A stretch of 64,000 nucleotides of DNA from Rhizobium rhizoryzae (GTDB lineage Bacteria; Pseudomonadota; Alphaproteobacteria; Rhizobiales; Rhizobiaceae): the NCBI RefSeq assembly GCF_011046895.1, contig NZ_CP049250.1, positions 3,260,501-3,324,500 of the forward strand, read 5' to 3'. Below the pieces are notes generated by a model that did no database searches, was not told where the DNA came from, and was given only the letters and a program-made list of their open reading frames with translations. Below are positions 45,154 to 53,150 of this stretch, piece after piece (the stretch's first letter is position 1; each line of letters starts with the position of its first letter). The translations under genes and the position numbers were made by a program.

Positions 45154-45678
45154 TCAGCCTTTACCGTTACCGGAGGTAGCGCCTTCCAGGGCGCCGATTT
45201 CCTTCAGCTTCGCCTGAAGCGCGAGCTTATCCAGAGAGGACAGAGGCAGATTGACGAAGGCGGCAATGCGATTTTTCAGAAAACGGGCGGCTTCGGCAAA
45301 GGCCTGCAGCTTTTCAACCTCGGTGCCTTCCACGGCAGCCGGATCCTCGATGCCCCAATGCGCCGTTGCCGGATGACCAAGCCAGACCGGGCAGGCTTCC
45401 CCTGCTGCATTATCACAGACAGTGAAGATGAAATCGAATACGGGCGCGCCCTGTTCCGCGAACTCATCCCAGCTTTTCGAGCGAAACCCTTCATGCGGGT
45501 AGTCCAGCGCCGCAAGCGTTTTCAGGGCCAGCGGATGGACTTCGCCCTTGGGCTGGCTGCCGGCGGAAAAGGCACGGAAACGCCCCTGCCCTTCTTTCTG
45601 GAGAATGGCCTCGCCCAGAATAGAGCGCGCTGAATTGCCCGTGCAGAGGAACAGCACGCTATAGATTTTTTCGGTCAT
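45154..45678 (-). CDS. arsC: arsenate reductase (LMW phosphatase/thioredoxin-coupled type)
   Basis: A 174-residue enzyme that reduces arsenate to arsenite in the cytosol. The P-loop FLCTGNSARS carries the nucleophile Cys12 and Arg18. Cys88 and Cys96 (TVCDNAAGEACPVW) are in the places of the relay cysteines of thioredoxin-coupled ArsC. The C-terminal ~35 residues extend past the usual length and are Lys/Glu/Gly-rich. It lies between arsR and acr3 in the same operon. Confidence 0.94.
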   Translation of the reverse strand: MTEKIYSVLFLCTGNSARSILGEAILQKEGQGRFRAFSAGSQPKGEVHPLALKTLAALDYPHEGFRSKSWDEFAEQGAPVFDFIFTVCDNAAGEACPVWLGHPATAHWGIEDPAAVEGTEVEKLQAFAEAARFLKNRIAAFVNLPLSSLDKLALQAKLKEIGALEGATSGNGKG

Positions 45679-45690
45679 GATATCCGGTCT

Positions 45691-46050
45691 CTAGCAGGTC
45701 TTGGTGTTTGCACCCGGCGCGCAGCAGGGCGTGAGTTCGGCGATGATGGGAGCACAGATCTGGGAGTTTCCGCCGCAGCAATCTTTCAGCAGAAACAATG
45801 TCACGGCACGCAATCCATCGAGATCGGCGCGATAGATGATGGAGCGGCCCTGACGTTCGGCCAGAACCAGACCAGCCTGCGACAGCGTGGACAAATGGGC
45901 GGACATGGTGTTTTGCGGCACATCCAGCGCTTTGGCAATTTCACCCGCCGCCATGCCCTCCGGTTCTCTGGAAACCAGGAGCCGGAAGGTTTGCAGCCGC
46001 GTGGACTGCGCCAGTGCGCCAAGCGCATCAATTACGTTTTTCTCATCCAT
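45691..46050 (-). CDS. arsR: ArsR family transcriptional regulator
   Basis: A 119-residue winged-helix ArsR/SmtB repressor. The recognition region is NTMSAHLSTLSQAGLVLAERQGRSIIYR. The As(III) site is not the classical ELCVCDL; instead, cysteines lie at 91, 92, 99, 109, 110 and 119, near the C-terminus, as in other metal-site variants. It represses arsR-arsC-acr3 until arsenite binds. The ATG stands almost on top of an operator palindrome and has no ribosome site, so the transcript may be leaderless. Confidence 0.9.
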   Translation of the reverse strand: MDEKNVIDALGALAQSTRLQTFRLLVSREPEGMAAGEIAKALDVPQNTMSAHLSTLSQAGLVLAERQGRSIIYRADLDGLRAVTLFLLKDCCGGNSQICAPIIAELTPCCAPGANTKTC

Positions 46051-46070
46051 ATATCCGGATTAATGGATAT
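46051..46070. promoter_or_regulatory. ArsR-type operator
   Basis: ATATCC-GGATTAAT-GGATAT: an inverted repeat of six bases around eight, directly adjacent to the arsR start codon. Confidence 0.55.
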
Positions 46071-46150
46071 GTTTGGGCGTGTCAATGCTGAAAGCGAGGA
46101 AGGCGACTCGTGGTAGCGCCAGTTTATTCATAAAGGGCTTTCAGCGAGTT

Positions 46151-46265
46151 TCCGTCATGCTCGGGCTTGTCCCGAGCATCTACAAACGCTTGATTTTGTT
46201 GGACGTCAGTAGATCCTCGGCACAAGGCCGAGGATGACGTCGCGGGTGGTAGGCAGAATTGTCAG
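46151..46265 (-). repeat. family A palindromic element, single copy
   Basis: Complete two-hairpin element, including the conserved outer CTGACAATTCTGCC end, oriented opposite to the tandem array and lying between arsR and ilvE. Confidence 0.88.
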
Positions 46266-46303
46266 CAGTCTGAGGCGCCGCGCAGGCGCCTCCAAACCCT
46301 TGC

Positions 46304-47191
46304 TCAAGCCGCGGCTTTCTTGCCCGACTTTGCCCAGTCCATGTAAAGCTCCAGTGCCTTGCGAGCGATGGGGCCTTCCTGGAACTGCTGGTCGTCCAAG
46401 CGGTTGATCGGCACGATCTTGGAATAGTTGCCGGAGGTGAAGATCTCGTCGGCGGCCTTGAAATCCTCCACCGTCAGCGTGCATTCGCGCACATCGTGAC
46501 CGGCGGCGCGCAACAGGCCGATGACGCGCGAACGGGTGATCCCTGAGAGGAAGGTGCCATTGGCAACCGGCGTCATGATGACACCGTCCTTGACCATGAA
46601 GATGTTGGAGGACGCCGTTTCCGCCACATTGCCGTTCATGTCGCGCATCAGGGCATTGTCGAAACCGCGGTTCTTTGCCTCGATGATCGCGCGCCCGCTA
46701 TTGGGGTAGAGGCTGCCGGTCTTGGCGGATGTCATGGCGACTTCCGGGTTCGGCCGGCGGAAGGGCGATACCGTCAGCGAACTGGGCTGGGCGGTATGCA
46801 TGGGTGCTTCGAACAGGCAGAGCGCGAAGCGGGTGGATTCCGGATCGGCAGCGACGACGGAGAAGGGCGAACCATGCTCGGCCCAATACATGGGCTTGAT
46901 GTAGATGGCGGTCTTTCCATCGAACTTCTTCACGCCTTCCAGCGCCAGATGCTCGATTTCTTCCGGCGTCTTGGTGGGCTTCATGCCCATGTTGATGGCG
47001 GAGCGATTGACGCGCTGGCAATGCAGATCGAGATCCGGCGAGATGCCGTCGAACCAACGCGCGCCGTCAAACACCGTGGAGCCCAGCCACATGGCATGCG
47101 ATGTCGGGCCGATGAGCGGCGGGTTACCGCTGATCCATTCGCCATCGACGAAGGTCCAGGTGGTGCTGCGGGGCGCTGTGTTGACGGACAT
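46304..47191 (-). CDS. ilvE: branched-chain amino acid aminotransferase
   Basis: A 295-residue class IV PLP enzyme that moves the amino group between glutamate and the keto acids of Leu, Ile and Val. It opens with WTFVDGEWISGNPPLIGPTSH and has the conserved SAKTGSLYPNSG lysine motif, the NVAETASSNIFMV turn and GITRSRVIGL, the fold type IV signature region. It lacks any signal. AGGAGA precedes the ATG. A D-amino-acid-like transaminase of the same fold is a less likely reading. Confidence 0.9.
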   Translation of the reverse strand: MSVNTAPRSTTWTFVDGEWISGNPPLIGPTSHAMWLGSTVFDGARWFDGISPDLDLHCQRVNRSAINMGMKPTKTPEEIEHLALEGVKKFDGKTAIYIKPMYWAEHGSPFSVVAADPESTRFALCLFEAPMHTAQPSSLTVSPFRRPNPEVAMTSAKTGSLYPNSGRAIIEAKNRGFDNALMRDMNGNVAETASSNIFMVKDGVIMTPVANGTFLSGITRSRVIGLLRAAGHDVRECTLTVEDFKAADEIFTSGNYSKIVPINRLDDQQFQEGPIARKALELYMDWAKSGKKAAA

Positions 47192-47626
47192 TTTTCTTCT
47201 CCTCGGATACCGTTTTCACGCCACTGAATGCCCGTGAGACGGGAGGGTCAAGAATTTTTTGCCGCTGATTTTTTGATTGAAAGAAAATTGCGCCAAAGCG
47301 GAAAATCCGGACATTTCCCGCCTCCATCGGTCAGGCGCACACATAGACCTATCAGCCTGAGTGATCGATCACCATCACGGCTGGCGCTGATGCTGTTGCG
47401 GCTGCGGCAGGAGTGGAGAATCCTGGCCGGAGTTCTGGCCGGATATTCTTGCCGAGCTGAACTGGCGGTCGATCATCGGGATACTCATGACAATGGCGAT
47501 GAGAGCCACAAGCAACAGGAACCAGGTAATACGCATAGGCCTCGTTTCTCATTCATCGAACACGCGTCTTCGCATGCTTATGCGGCACAAATTCGGTGCT
47601 TGCCATGCGTTGCGTCAAATGCCACC
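47192..47626. other. intergenic region containing a small unannotated frame
   Basis: Upstream of ilvE is an AT-rich stretch (47240-47300) that likely holds its promoter. A small membrane-protein frame sits at 47375-47536 on the minus strand. Confidence 0.5.
47375..47536 (-). CDS. possible small membrane protein, 53 aa
   Basis: A 53-residue frame MRITWFLLLVALIAIVMSIP... with one strong transmembrane helix at residues 4-20 and a polar, Ser/Gln/Pro-rich tail ending in QPQQHQRQP. GAGG lies three bases before the ATG, a short spacing. The length is under the usual gene-calling limit. I do not recognise it; it may be a small single-pass protein. Confidence 0.45.
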   Translation of the reverse strand: MRITWFLLLVALIAIVMSIPMIDRQFSSARISGQNSGQDSPLLPQPQQHQRQP

Positions 47627-48532
47627 TCATTCGACGCGGCCATGCTCCGCCAGAAAATCGAGAAGTGCGCGGATACGCGAGGGAAGCGGGCCTTTCTGGC
47701 CGACATAGACGGCGTAGAATTCTTCGCGGTCGCCCGGATTGAACTCCTCCAGCAGAGGCACGAGTCGCCCCGCCCGGATATCGTCCGCCACCACGAACGA
47801 GCCCATGCGCACGATGCCTATTCCCGCCAGCGCGAGTTGGCGCATGCCTTCGCCATCATTGACCTGCACGCGACCGGATGGGGTGACGGCGATTTCGATA
47901 TCTCTCTCGCGGAACGGCCAGTCGCGGACACTACGGCTATAGCCGAATCGGAGAAGATTGTGCCGGGAGAGCTCATCCGGGTGGAGCGGGGTTCCATGCC
48001 GCTCCAGATAGGCGGGAGACGCCGCCACCGTGAGACGGGTCTCGCCCAGCTTGCGGGCAATGAGACTGGAACTCTTCAGCGGGCCGGTGCGAACCGCGAT
48101 ATCCGTGTGGTCGGCCATCAAGTCTACCACCGTATCGGTCTGGGCGATATCGAGCGTTACGCCCGGAAAGCGTGCCAAAAACTTCGGCAGAAGCGGATTG
48201 AGCCGGTGTGCCAGATAGACGGAACTGGTGTTGAGGCGAATGCGGCCCACCGCTTCCACGGCAGAAGCCGCGGCACGTTCCGCATCCTCGATACTGGCGA
48301 GAATGGAGGCGGATCGCTCGTAGAACTCCCGGCCCTCCGGCGTCAACCGGAACTGGCGCGTGGAACGGTTGATCAGCCGAACATTCAGGCGGCTCTCCAG
48401 ACGAGAGATCAGCTTGCTGACGGCAGACGGCGTCAGGGAAAGTGCGCGCGCAGCAGCTGAAAAGCCGCCCTGCTCCACCACGGCCACATAGACCTCCATT
48501 TCCGCCGAGCGGTTGACATCCAGTCGCGCCAT
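47627..48532 (-). CDS. LysR family transcriptional regulator
   Basis: A 301-residue LysR protein: N-terminal winged helix (EVYVAVVEQGGFSAAARALSLTPSAVSKLISRLE), linker and a periplasmic-binding-like effector domain (~90-300). It belongs to the large group of PecT/AaeR-like LysR proteins. It is divergent from the MFS exporter gene, a common arrangement in which the regulator controls the exporter. A GTTC-ACAA-GAAC palindrome lies between them. Confidence 0.9.
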   Translation of the reverse strand: MARLDVNRSAEMEVYVAVVEQGGFSAAARALSLTPSAVSKLISRLESRLNVRLINRSTRQFRLTPEGREFYERSASILASIEDAERAAASAVEAVGRIRLNTSSVYLAHRLNPLLPKFLARFPGVTLDIAQTDTVVDLMADHTDIAVRTGPLKSSSLIARKLGETRLTVAASPAYLERHGTPLHPDELSRHNLLRFGYSRSVRDWPFRERDIEIAVTPSGRVQVNDGEGMRQLALAGIGIVRMGSFVVADDIRAGRLVPLLEEFNPGDREEFYAVYVGQKGPLPSRIRALLDFLAEHGRVE

Positions 48533-48574
48533 TTGTGCCTCTATGTCACAGGTGATGTTCTATCCGGCATTCTA

Positions 48575-48586
48575 GTTCACAAGAAC
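48575..48586. promoter_or_regulatory. candidate LysR operator
   Basis: GTTC-ACAA-GAAC is a perfect short inverted repeat in the 107-base divergent region between the LysR and MFS genes. Short arms make it only suggestive. Confidence 0.4.
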
Positions 48587-48639
48587 CAGCAAGGCTATCT
48601 CCCGGACATCCTTTCATTCGAACAATAGGAAGTTCGATT

Positions 48640-49821
48640 ATGCCTATCGCTCTCTACGCCCTGACTGCGGGCGCCTTCGGAATCGGGGTCACCGAATTCG
48701 TGATCATGGGATTGCTGCGGGAAATCGGGGCTGACCTTAGCGTATCCATTGCGCAGGCCGGACTGCTAATTTCCGGCTACGCTCTTGGCGTGGTCTTCGG
48801 TGCGCCTATCATGACAATCCTGACTGCGCGCATGCCGCGCAAGCGCGTACTTCTCGGCCTGATGGTCATCTTCATCATCGGCAACATTGTCTGCGCCATT
48901 GCCCCCAGCTATTCGCTGATGATGGTAGCCCGCATGGTGACGGCGCTTGCGCACGGCACCTTCTTCGGCGTCGGCTCCGTGGTGGCAACCAGCCTCGTTG
49001 CAGAAAACAAGCGTGCCAGCGCCATTGCGGTCATGTTTACCGGCCTGACGGTTGCGAACGTCCTGGGCGTTCCGTTCGGCACCTGGCTTGGCCAGACACT
49101 GGGCTGGCGCTCCACCTTCTGGGCCGTAAGTCTCGTGGGCATCGCCGCGTTGCTGGTCATCGCCGCCCTGTTGCCGAAGGACGACCAAGCACCTGACGTC
49201 ACAGACTGGCGGGCGGACCTGCGTGCCATTGGCCGCCTGCCGGTTCTGCTGGGCCTTGCCACGACGGTGTTCGGCTATGCCGGTGTCTTTACCGTTTTCA
49301 CCTATATCGCGCCGCTTCTGACACAGGTGGCCGGTCTTTCGGACAGCGCCGTCTCGCCCATTCTTCTCGTATTCGGCGGCGGCATGATCATCGGCAATAT
49401 TCTGGGTGGAAAACTGGCTGATCGCAATCTCGGCAGGACATTGACGGTCACGCTGATCGCGCTTGGCCTGTCGCTCGGGCTCATGCCGCTCTTCTTCGCC
49501 TCGGGCTGGTCCAGCGTGCTGATCGTTGGCCTGACCGGCATCGCCGCCTTTGCCACCGTTGCGCCGCTGCAAATGTGGGTGATGGGCAAGGCGAAGGGTG
49601 CAGGCGAAGTGCTAGTGTCCAGCTTCAACATTGCCGCCTTCAATCTGGGCAATGCACTGGGCGCCTGGGCCGGTGGCTATGCCATCGACCATGGGCCGGG
49701 TCTGGCCGCCGTGCCCTATGTCGCGGTTGTTTTCCCGGTGCTTGCCGTAATCGTTGCGTGGCTTGCCATGCGCGGCAGCCAGGATGCGCCCGAGGTTGCC
49801 GTTGCGAGACCCACGGCTTGA
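48640..49821 (+). CDS. MFS exporter (DHA1/AraJ-type)
   Basis: A 393-residue major facilitator with 12 helices. The early motif GIGVTEFVIMGLLREIGADL and the GYALGVVFGAPIMTILTARMPRKRVL loop are those of the AraJ/YdhP/PbuE group of exporters. Substrates of related proteins include arabinose polymers, purines and chloramphenicol-like drugs; not resolvable here. AGGAAG precedes the ATG. A hairpin with T-run at 49863-49885 ends the transcript. Confidence 0.9.
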   Translation: MPIALYALTAGAFGIGVTEFVIMGLLREIGADLSVSIAQAGLLISGYALGVVFGAPIMTILTARMPRKRVLLGLMVIFIIGNIVCAIAPSYSLMMVARMVTALAHGTFFGVGSVVATSLVAENKRASAIAVMFTGLTVANVLGVPFGTWLGQTLGWRSTFWAVSLVGIAALLVIAALLPKDDQAPDVTDWRADLRAIGRLPVLLGLATTVFGYAGVFTVFTYIAPLLTQVAGLSDSAVSPILLVFGGGMIIGNILGGKLADRNLGRTLTVTLIALGLSLGLMPLFFASGWSSVLIVGLTGIAAFATVAPLQMWVMGKAKGAGEVLVSSFNIAAFNLGNALGAWAGGYAIDHGPGLAAVPYVAVVFPVLAVIVAWLAMRGSQDAPEVAVARPTA

Positions 49822-49862
49822 CCTGACGGATCTGGAACCCAAGTTACAACGGGTTCCATTCC

Positions 49863-49885
49863 GGCCTTCCGAAAGGCCCCTTTTT
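49863..49885 (+). terminator. intrinsic terminator
   Basis: GGCCTT pairs with AAGGCC, followed by CCTTTTT, just before the aldo-keto reductase gene. A second inverted pair, GGAACCC/GGGTTCC at 49834-49857, precedes it. Confidence 0.65.
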
Positions 49886-49910
49886 CACCACCATGTTTGA
49901 CGAGGTACAT

Positions 49911-50741
49911 ATGATTGAGACCGTTACCGCCAATGGCGCCAACATCCCGGCGCTCGGCTTCGGCACTTTCCGCATGCCGGGCGAAGATGTCATGCGCGTC
50001 GTTCCCAAGGCGATCGAGCTTGGCTTCCGCCACATCGATACGGCGCAGATCTATGGCAACGAGGCCGAGGTCGGCGCTGCCATCCAGCAATCCGGCGTGG
50101 CCCGCGGCGACATTTTCCTGACCACCAAGGTCTGGGTCGACAAATTTGCACCCGATGCCTTTGCCGCATCCGTGGATGAAAGCCTGAAGAAGCTGAAGAC
50201 GGACCATGTGGACCTGCTTCTGCTGCACTGGCCGCAAAGCGATGTGCCGCTGGCCAGCCGCATGGAGAGCCTCAACGCCGTCAAAAAGGCGGGCAAGGTG
50301 CGCAATATCGGCATTTCCAACTTCAACATCGCCATGATGGAGGAAGCGGCAAAGCTTTCGGATGCGCCGATCGCCACCAACCAGGTGGAACTCCACCCCT
50401 ATCTCGACCAGTCGAAACTGCTGGAAGCGGCCCGCAAACACGGCATTTCCCTGACCGCTTACTATCTGATGGCGGATGGCCGCGTGCCGAAGGACGAGGT
50501 GCTGAAAGACATCGGCTCGCGCCATGGCAAGACGGCGGCACAGGTGGCGCTGCGCTGGGCCGTACAGCAGAAGGATGTCATCGCGCTGTCCAAAACGGCG
50601 ACCGTGGAGCGCCTTCAGGAGAATTTCGACATCTTCGATTTCGATCTGACGGACGCGGAAATGGGCGAGATTTCAAAGCTTGCCAAGCCCGACGGCCGCA
50701 TCGTCAACCCCGGTCACCTGCGCCCGCCCCATTGGGATTGA
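49911..50741 (+). CDS. aldo/keto reductase (2,5-diketogluconate reductase-like)
   Basis: A 276-residue NADPH-dependent reductase of the AKR5 type. The catalytic tetrad is Asp43, Tyr48 (DTAQIYGNE), Lys73 (TTKVW) and His in LLLLHWPQ. The C-terminal NADPH loop reads VIALSKTATVERLQENFDIFDF, where most family members have VIPKS; the Lys remains. The start at 49911 is preferred since GAGG precedes it; an upstream ATG at 49893 has no site. Likely reduces aldehydes or keto sugars. Confidence 0.9.
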   Translation: MIETVTANGANIPALGFGTFRMPGEDVMRVVPKAIELGFRHIDTAQIYGNEAEVGAAIQQSGVARGDIFLTTKVWVDKFAPDAFAASVDESLKKLKTDHVDLLLLHWPQSDVPLASRMESLNAVKKAGKVRNIGISNFNIAMMEEAAKLSDAPIATNQVELHPYLDQSKLLEAARKHGISLTAYYLMADGRVPKDEVLKDIGSRHGKTAAQVALRWAVQQKDVIALSKTATVERLQENFDIFDFDLTDAEMGEISKLAKPDGRIVNPGHLRPPHWD

Positions 50742-50759
50742 GCGGGGGAGCGGTCGATC

Positions 50760-51032
50760 TCACTTCACGTAGTGATATCGGCACTGAATGATTTGCAGGC
50801 GCTGGTCTTCTCCGGCGCCTGCAACATTATAAACAATGCGATGGTCCGCAGTGATGCGGCGGGACCAGAAACCGGAGAGACTGCCTTTCAACGGTTCCGG
50901 CTTACCTATCCCGGAAAAGGGCGACCGTTTCATGTCCTTGATCAGTTGATGGATGCGCAGGACCACTGCCTGATCACTCTCAACCCAGAATTCATAATCA
51001 GCCCAGGCCTGTTCGGTCCAGACCAGTTTCAT
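50760..51032 (-). CDS. yoeB: YoeB family toxin (ribosome-dependent RNase)
   Basis: A 90-residue Txe/YoeB toxin of the RelE superfamily, which cuts mRNA in the ribosomal A site. The catalytic residues fit the E. coli enzyme: Glu46 (GKPEPLKG), Arg65 (DHRIVYNV), and the C-terminal His87-Tyr88. The start overlaps the antitoxin stop by four bases. Length is that of the family. Confidence 0.95.
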   Translation of the reverse strand: MKLVWTEQAWADYEFWVESDQAVVLRIHQLIKDMKRSPFSGIGKPEPLKGSLSGFWSRRITADHRIVYNVAGAGEDQRLQIIQCRYHYVK

Positions 51033-51283
51033 TCGCCGGTCGGATCCCGCTCGATCACCTTGCCCCCAGCCAACTGCTCCATGCTCTCACGCAGGCGATC
51101 CGCGTTCGCAGGGTTGGAGAGAAGATGCAGCGTCTCCTGCATGCTCTCAAATTCGCCTTCCGCGATGACGACCACGGATTCCGCTCCCTGACGCGTCACC
51201 AGAAGCGGCGCTCGCGATTCGAGCACCGCATCAAAATGCGAGGCGAAGTTCTGTCGGAATTCCGTGAAGCGAACGTGAGGCAT
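51029..51283 (-). CDS. yefM: YefM/Phd family antitoxin
   Basis: An 84-residue Phd/YefM antitoxin. The N-terminal DNA-binding and dimerisation region has FTEFRQNFASHFDAVLESRAPLLVTRQG, and a disordered C-terminal tail wraps the toxin. It is first in the operon, represses it, and neutralises YoeB. A clear YefM operator lies directly upstream. Confidence 0.95.
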   Translation of the reverse strand: MPHVRFTEFRQNFASHFDAVLESRAPLLVTRQGAESVVVIAEGEFESMQETLHLLSNPANADRLRESMEQLAGGKVIERDPTGE

Positions 51284-51296
51284 AGGTCACCTTTTT

Positions 51297-51316
51297 ATGT
51301 ACAGAAATCTGTACAT
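51297..51316. promoter_or_regulatory. YefM-YoeB operator
   Basis: ATGTACAGAAATCTGTACAT contains two TGTACA cores six bases apart (51298-51303 and 51310-51315). TGTACA is the known core recognised by YefM in E. coli. The repeat ends 13 bases before the antitoxin start codon. Confidence 0.8.
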
Positions 51317-51332
51317 ATATTATGGCAACACG

Positions 51333-51920
51333 TCAACGCAGGAAGTGGTAGGCCAGGTACACCGCGATGAGAAGAACGGCCGCGATGCCGGTGATGAGGC
51401 TGAGGCGTTTTTCGATGAAGTGGCGCATTTCCTCGCCATAGCGGTTCAGAAGCCAGGCCAGCGCAAAGAAGCGCGCGCCACGAGCGACAATGGCCGAGAC
51501 GATGAACCAGAACAGGCTGAAATTTGCGACGCCCGAAAGAATGGTCACCACCTTGATGGGTGGCAGATGCGCGGCACCGGAGGTGACGAGCAGCAGGAGG
51601 ATCGTTTCCCAGTTCACGGACGCGGCCAGTTCATCAAAGGTATCGAGCTTGCCGTAGAGAGCGAGAACCGGCTTTGCGATCGTCTCGAACGCGTAATGAC
51701 CGATCATCCAGCCCAGGATTCCGCCCAGCACCGATGCCGCCGTTGCGATGGCCGCATAGAGATAGGCGCGCTTTGGCCTCGCCAGTACCATGGGTACGAA
51801 AAGCACATCGGCGGGCACGAGGAAGAAGGAACTTTCCACGAAGGCGATGATGGCGAGCCACCACGCGGCAGCCTTGCGGGCAGCGAGCGCCATGGTCCAG
51901 GCGTAGAGTTTGCGCAGCAT
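51333..51920 (-). CDS. YqaA family membrane protein (VTT/DedA superfamily)
   Basis: A 195-residue protein with about five helices: WWLAIIAFVESSFFLVPADVLFVPMVLARP near the start is typical of YqaA, followed by TAASVLGGILGWMIGHYAFE and a C-terminal helix. Members of the superfamily are implicated in lipid scrambling or membrane homeostasis. It stands alone, convergent with the yefM-yoeB unit's upstream region. Confidence 0.88.
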   Translation of the reverse strand: MLRKLYAWTMALAARKAAAWWLAIIAFVESSFFLVPADVLFVPMVLARPKRAYLYAAIATAASVLGGILGWMIGHYAFETIAKPVLALYGKLDTFDELAASVNWETILLLLVTSGAAHLPPIKVVTILSGVANFSLFWFIVSAIVARGARFFALAWLLNRYGEEMRHFIEKRLSLITGIAAVLLIAVYLAYHFLR

Positions 51921-52051
51921 GGGAATTCCTCGAAGAATGACCCCGCCGCCTTAGAGGGTGATGAACGGCGTTGCAAGGTGATTGCCCCTGACGATGGGAC
52001 TTGCCAAAGATTGGAAGCCACACTACCTTTCAGTGGAAAGGATTGAGCACA

Positions 52052-52429
52052 ATGGTTTCGCCAGAAAGAGAAAACTCGTCAACCGCCAGTGTCGTGGTGT
52101 CAAAAGCGGTGCTGCGCGCCTGCGAGCGGCTGGAAATACGGGGGCGTCTGCTGGGTCGCATTCTGGGCCTATCCGAGGCCTCGATCTCGCGCCTCAAGCG
52201 CGGTGACCTGACACTTTCACCGGAGGAGAAGTCGTTCGAACTGGCCCTGTTGTTCATCCGCCTATTTCGCTCGCTGGATGCCATCACCGGGGGCGACGAA
52301 GGCGTGGCCCGCGCCTGGATGCGCAACGAAAACAGCGCGCTCGGTGGCGTGCCGATCGACCGTATTCTCACGATTGCAGGTTTGACCGATGTCCTTGCCT
52401 ATCTGGACGCCCGACGCGCTCTCGTCTGA
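52052..52429 (+). CDS. Xre/MbcA/ParS-type antitoxin (DUF2384)
   Basis: A 125-residue antitoxin: an N-terminal HTH (LEIRGRLLGRILGLSEASISRLKRGDLTLSPEEKSFE) and a C-terminal MbcA/ParS toxin-binding half (AWMRNENSALGGVPIDRILTIAGLTDVLAYLDARR). It represses its operon and blocks the RES toxin. The ATG at 52052 has an AAAGGA site; an earlier in-frame ATG at 52001 is less likely. It overlaps the toxin gene by 41 bases. Confidence 0.93.
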   Translation: MVSPERENSSTASVVVSKAVLRACERLEIRGRLLGRILGLSEASISRLKRGDLTLSPEEKSFELALLFIRLFRSLDAITGGDEGVARAWMRNENSALGGVPIDRILTIAGLTDVLAYLDARRALV

Positions 52430-53150
52430 AGCACAGCCCATCGAGGGCCGCTTCTGGCGACTGGTGGAAGCGCAGCATCAGGTATCGACCATGAAACTGG
52501 TGGATACGGTGGATGAACAGGCGCTTCTGGAAAGCCTGCTGGAGGCCACAAAGCCCGTTCTTCCGCCGGAGGCAATCGGACTGGACTATCTGCTGGCCAC
52601 GCCGTTTCGCTACGGTGCGATCTACCCCCATGGCTCCCGCTTTCGCCGTGCGGGCCGAACTCCGGGCGTCTTCTACGCAGCCAAAGCCGTATCGACCGCT
52701 GTGGCGGAGATGGCATTTTACCGACTGTTGTTCTTTGCCGAATCTCCGCTGACGCCACTTCCGGCGAATGCTGCCGATTATACTGCCTTTGCAGCTGAGA
52801 TCAGCACGCAGGCAGGTCTCGACCTTTCAGCGCCGCCACTGTCCGAGGACGATCTGCTCTGGACGCATCCGACAGAGTACAGCGCCTGTCAGACGCTGGC
52901 GGATAGCGCACGAACGGCAGGCATCGAGGCTCTCTTGTACCGCTCGGTGCGCGATCCGGCCCGTGGCATGAACATCGCGCTCCTGACGGCCAAAGGCTTT
53001 GCGAAGCGCGAGCCGGTGGAGCGCCAGAGCTGGCGCATTCATTTCTCCGCCCGCCATGTGCAGGCGCTTTGCGACTTCCCGCGCCAGCGCATCGGTTTTC
53101 GGCTGGATGATTTTGCGCAGGATCCGCGGATCGCCAGCCGCCTCACCTGA
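52389..53150 (+). CDS. RES domain toxin (NAD+ phosphorylase/hydrolase type)
   Basis: A 253-residue RES-family toxin. RES proteins destroy NAD+ or transfer ADP-ribose, causing growth arrest. The family's Arg (GRFWRL / RFRRAG region), Glu (AAKAVSTAVAEMAFYR) and Ser (ALLYRSVRDP) can be located. The protein is longer than the smallest family members by an N-terminal ~60 residues. The start lies within the end of the antitoxin gene, giving tight coupling. It forms one type II toxin-antitoxin operon. Confidence 0.92.
   Translation: MSLPIWTPDALSSEAQPIEGRFWRLVEAQHQVSTMKLVDTVDEQALLESLLEATKPVLPPEAIGLDYLLATPFRYGAIYPHGSRFRRAGRTPGVFYAAKAVSTAVAEMAFYRLLFFAESPLTPLPANAADYTAFAAEISTQAGLDLSAPPLSEDDLLWTHPTEYSACQTLADSARTAGIEALLYRSVRDPARGMNIALLTAKGFAKREPVERQSWRIHFSARHVQALCDFPRQRIGFRLDDFAQDPRIASRLT

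Noticed and set aside
47352..47552. 66-residue minus-strand frame between ilvE and the LysR gene
   Set aside because: It overlaps a better frame (47375-47536) with a transmembrane helix and ribosome site; its own protein is His/Pro/Ala-rich and not protein-like.
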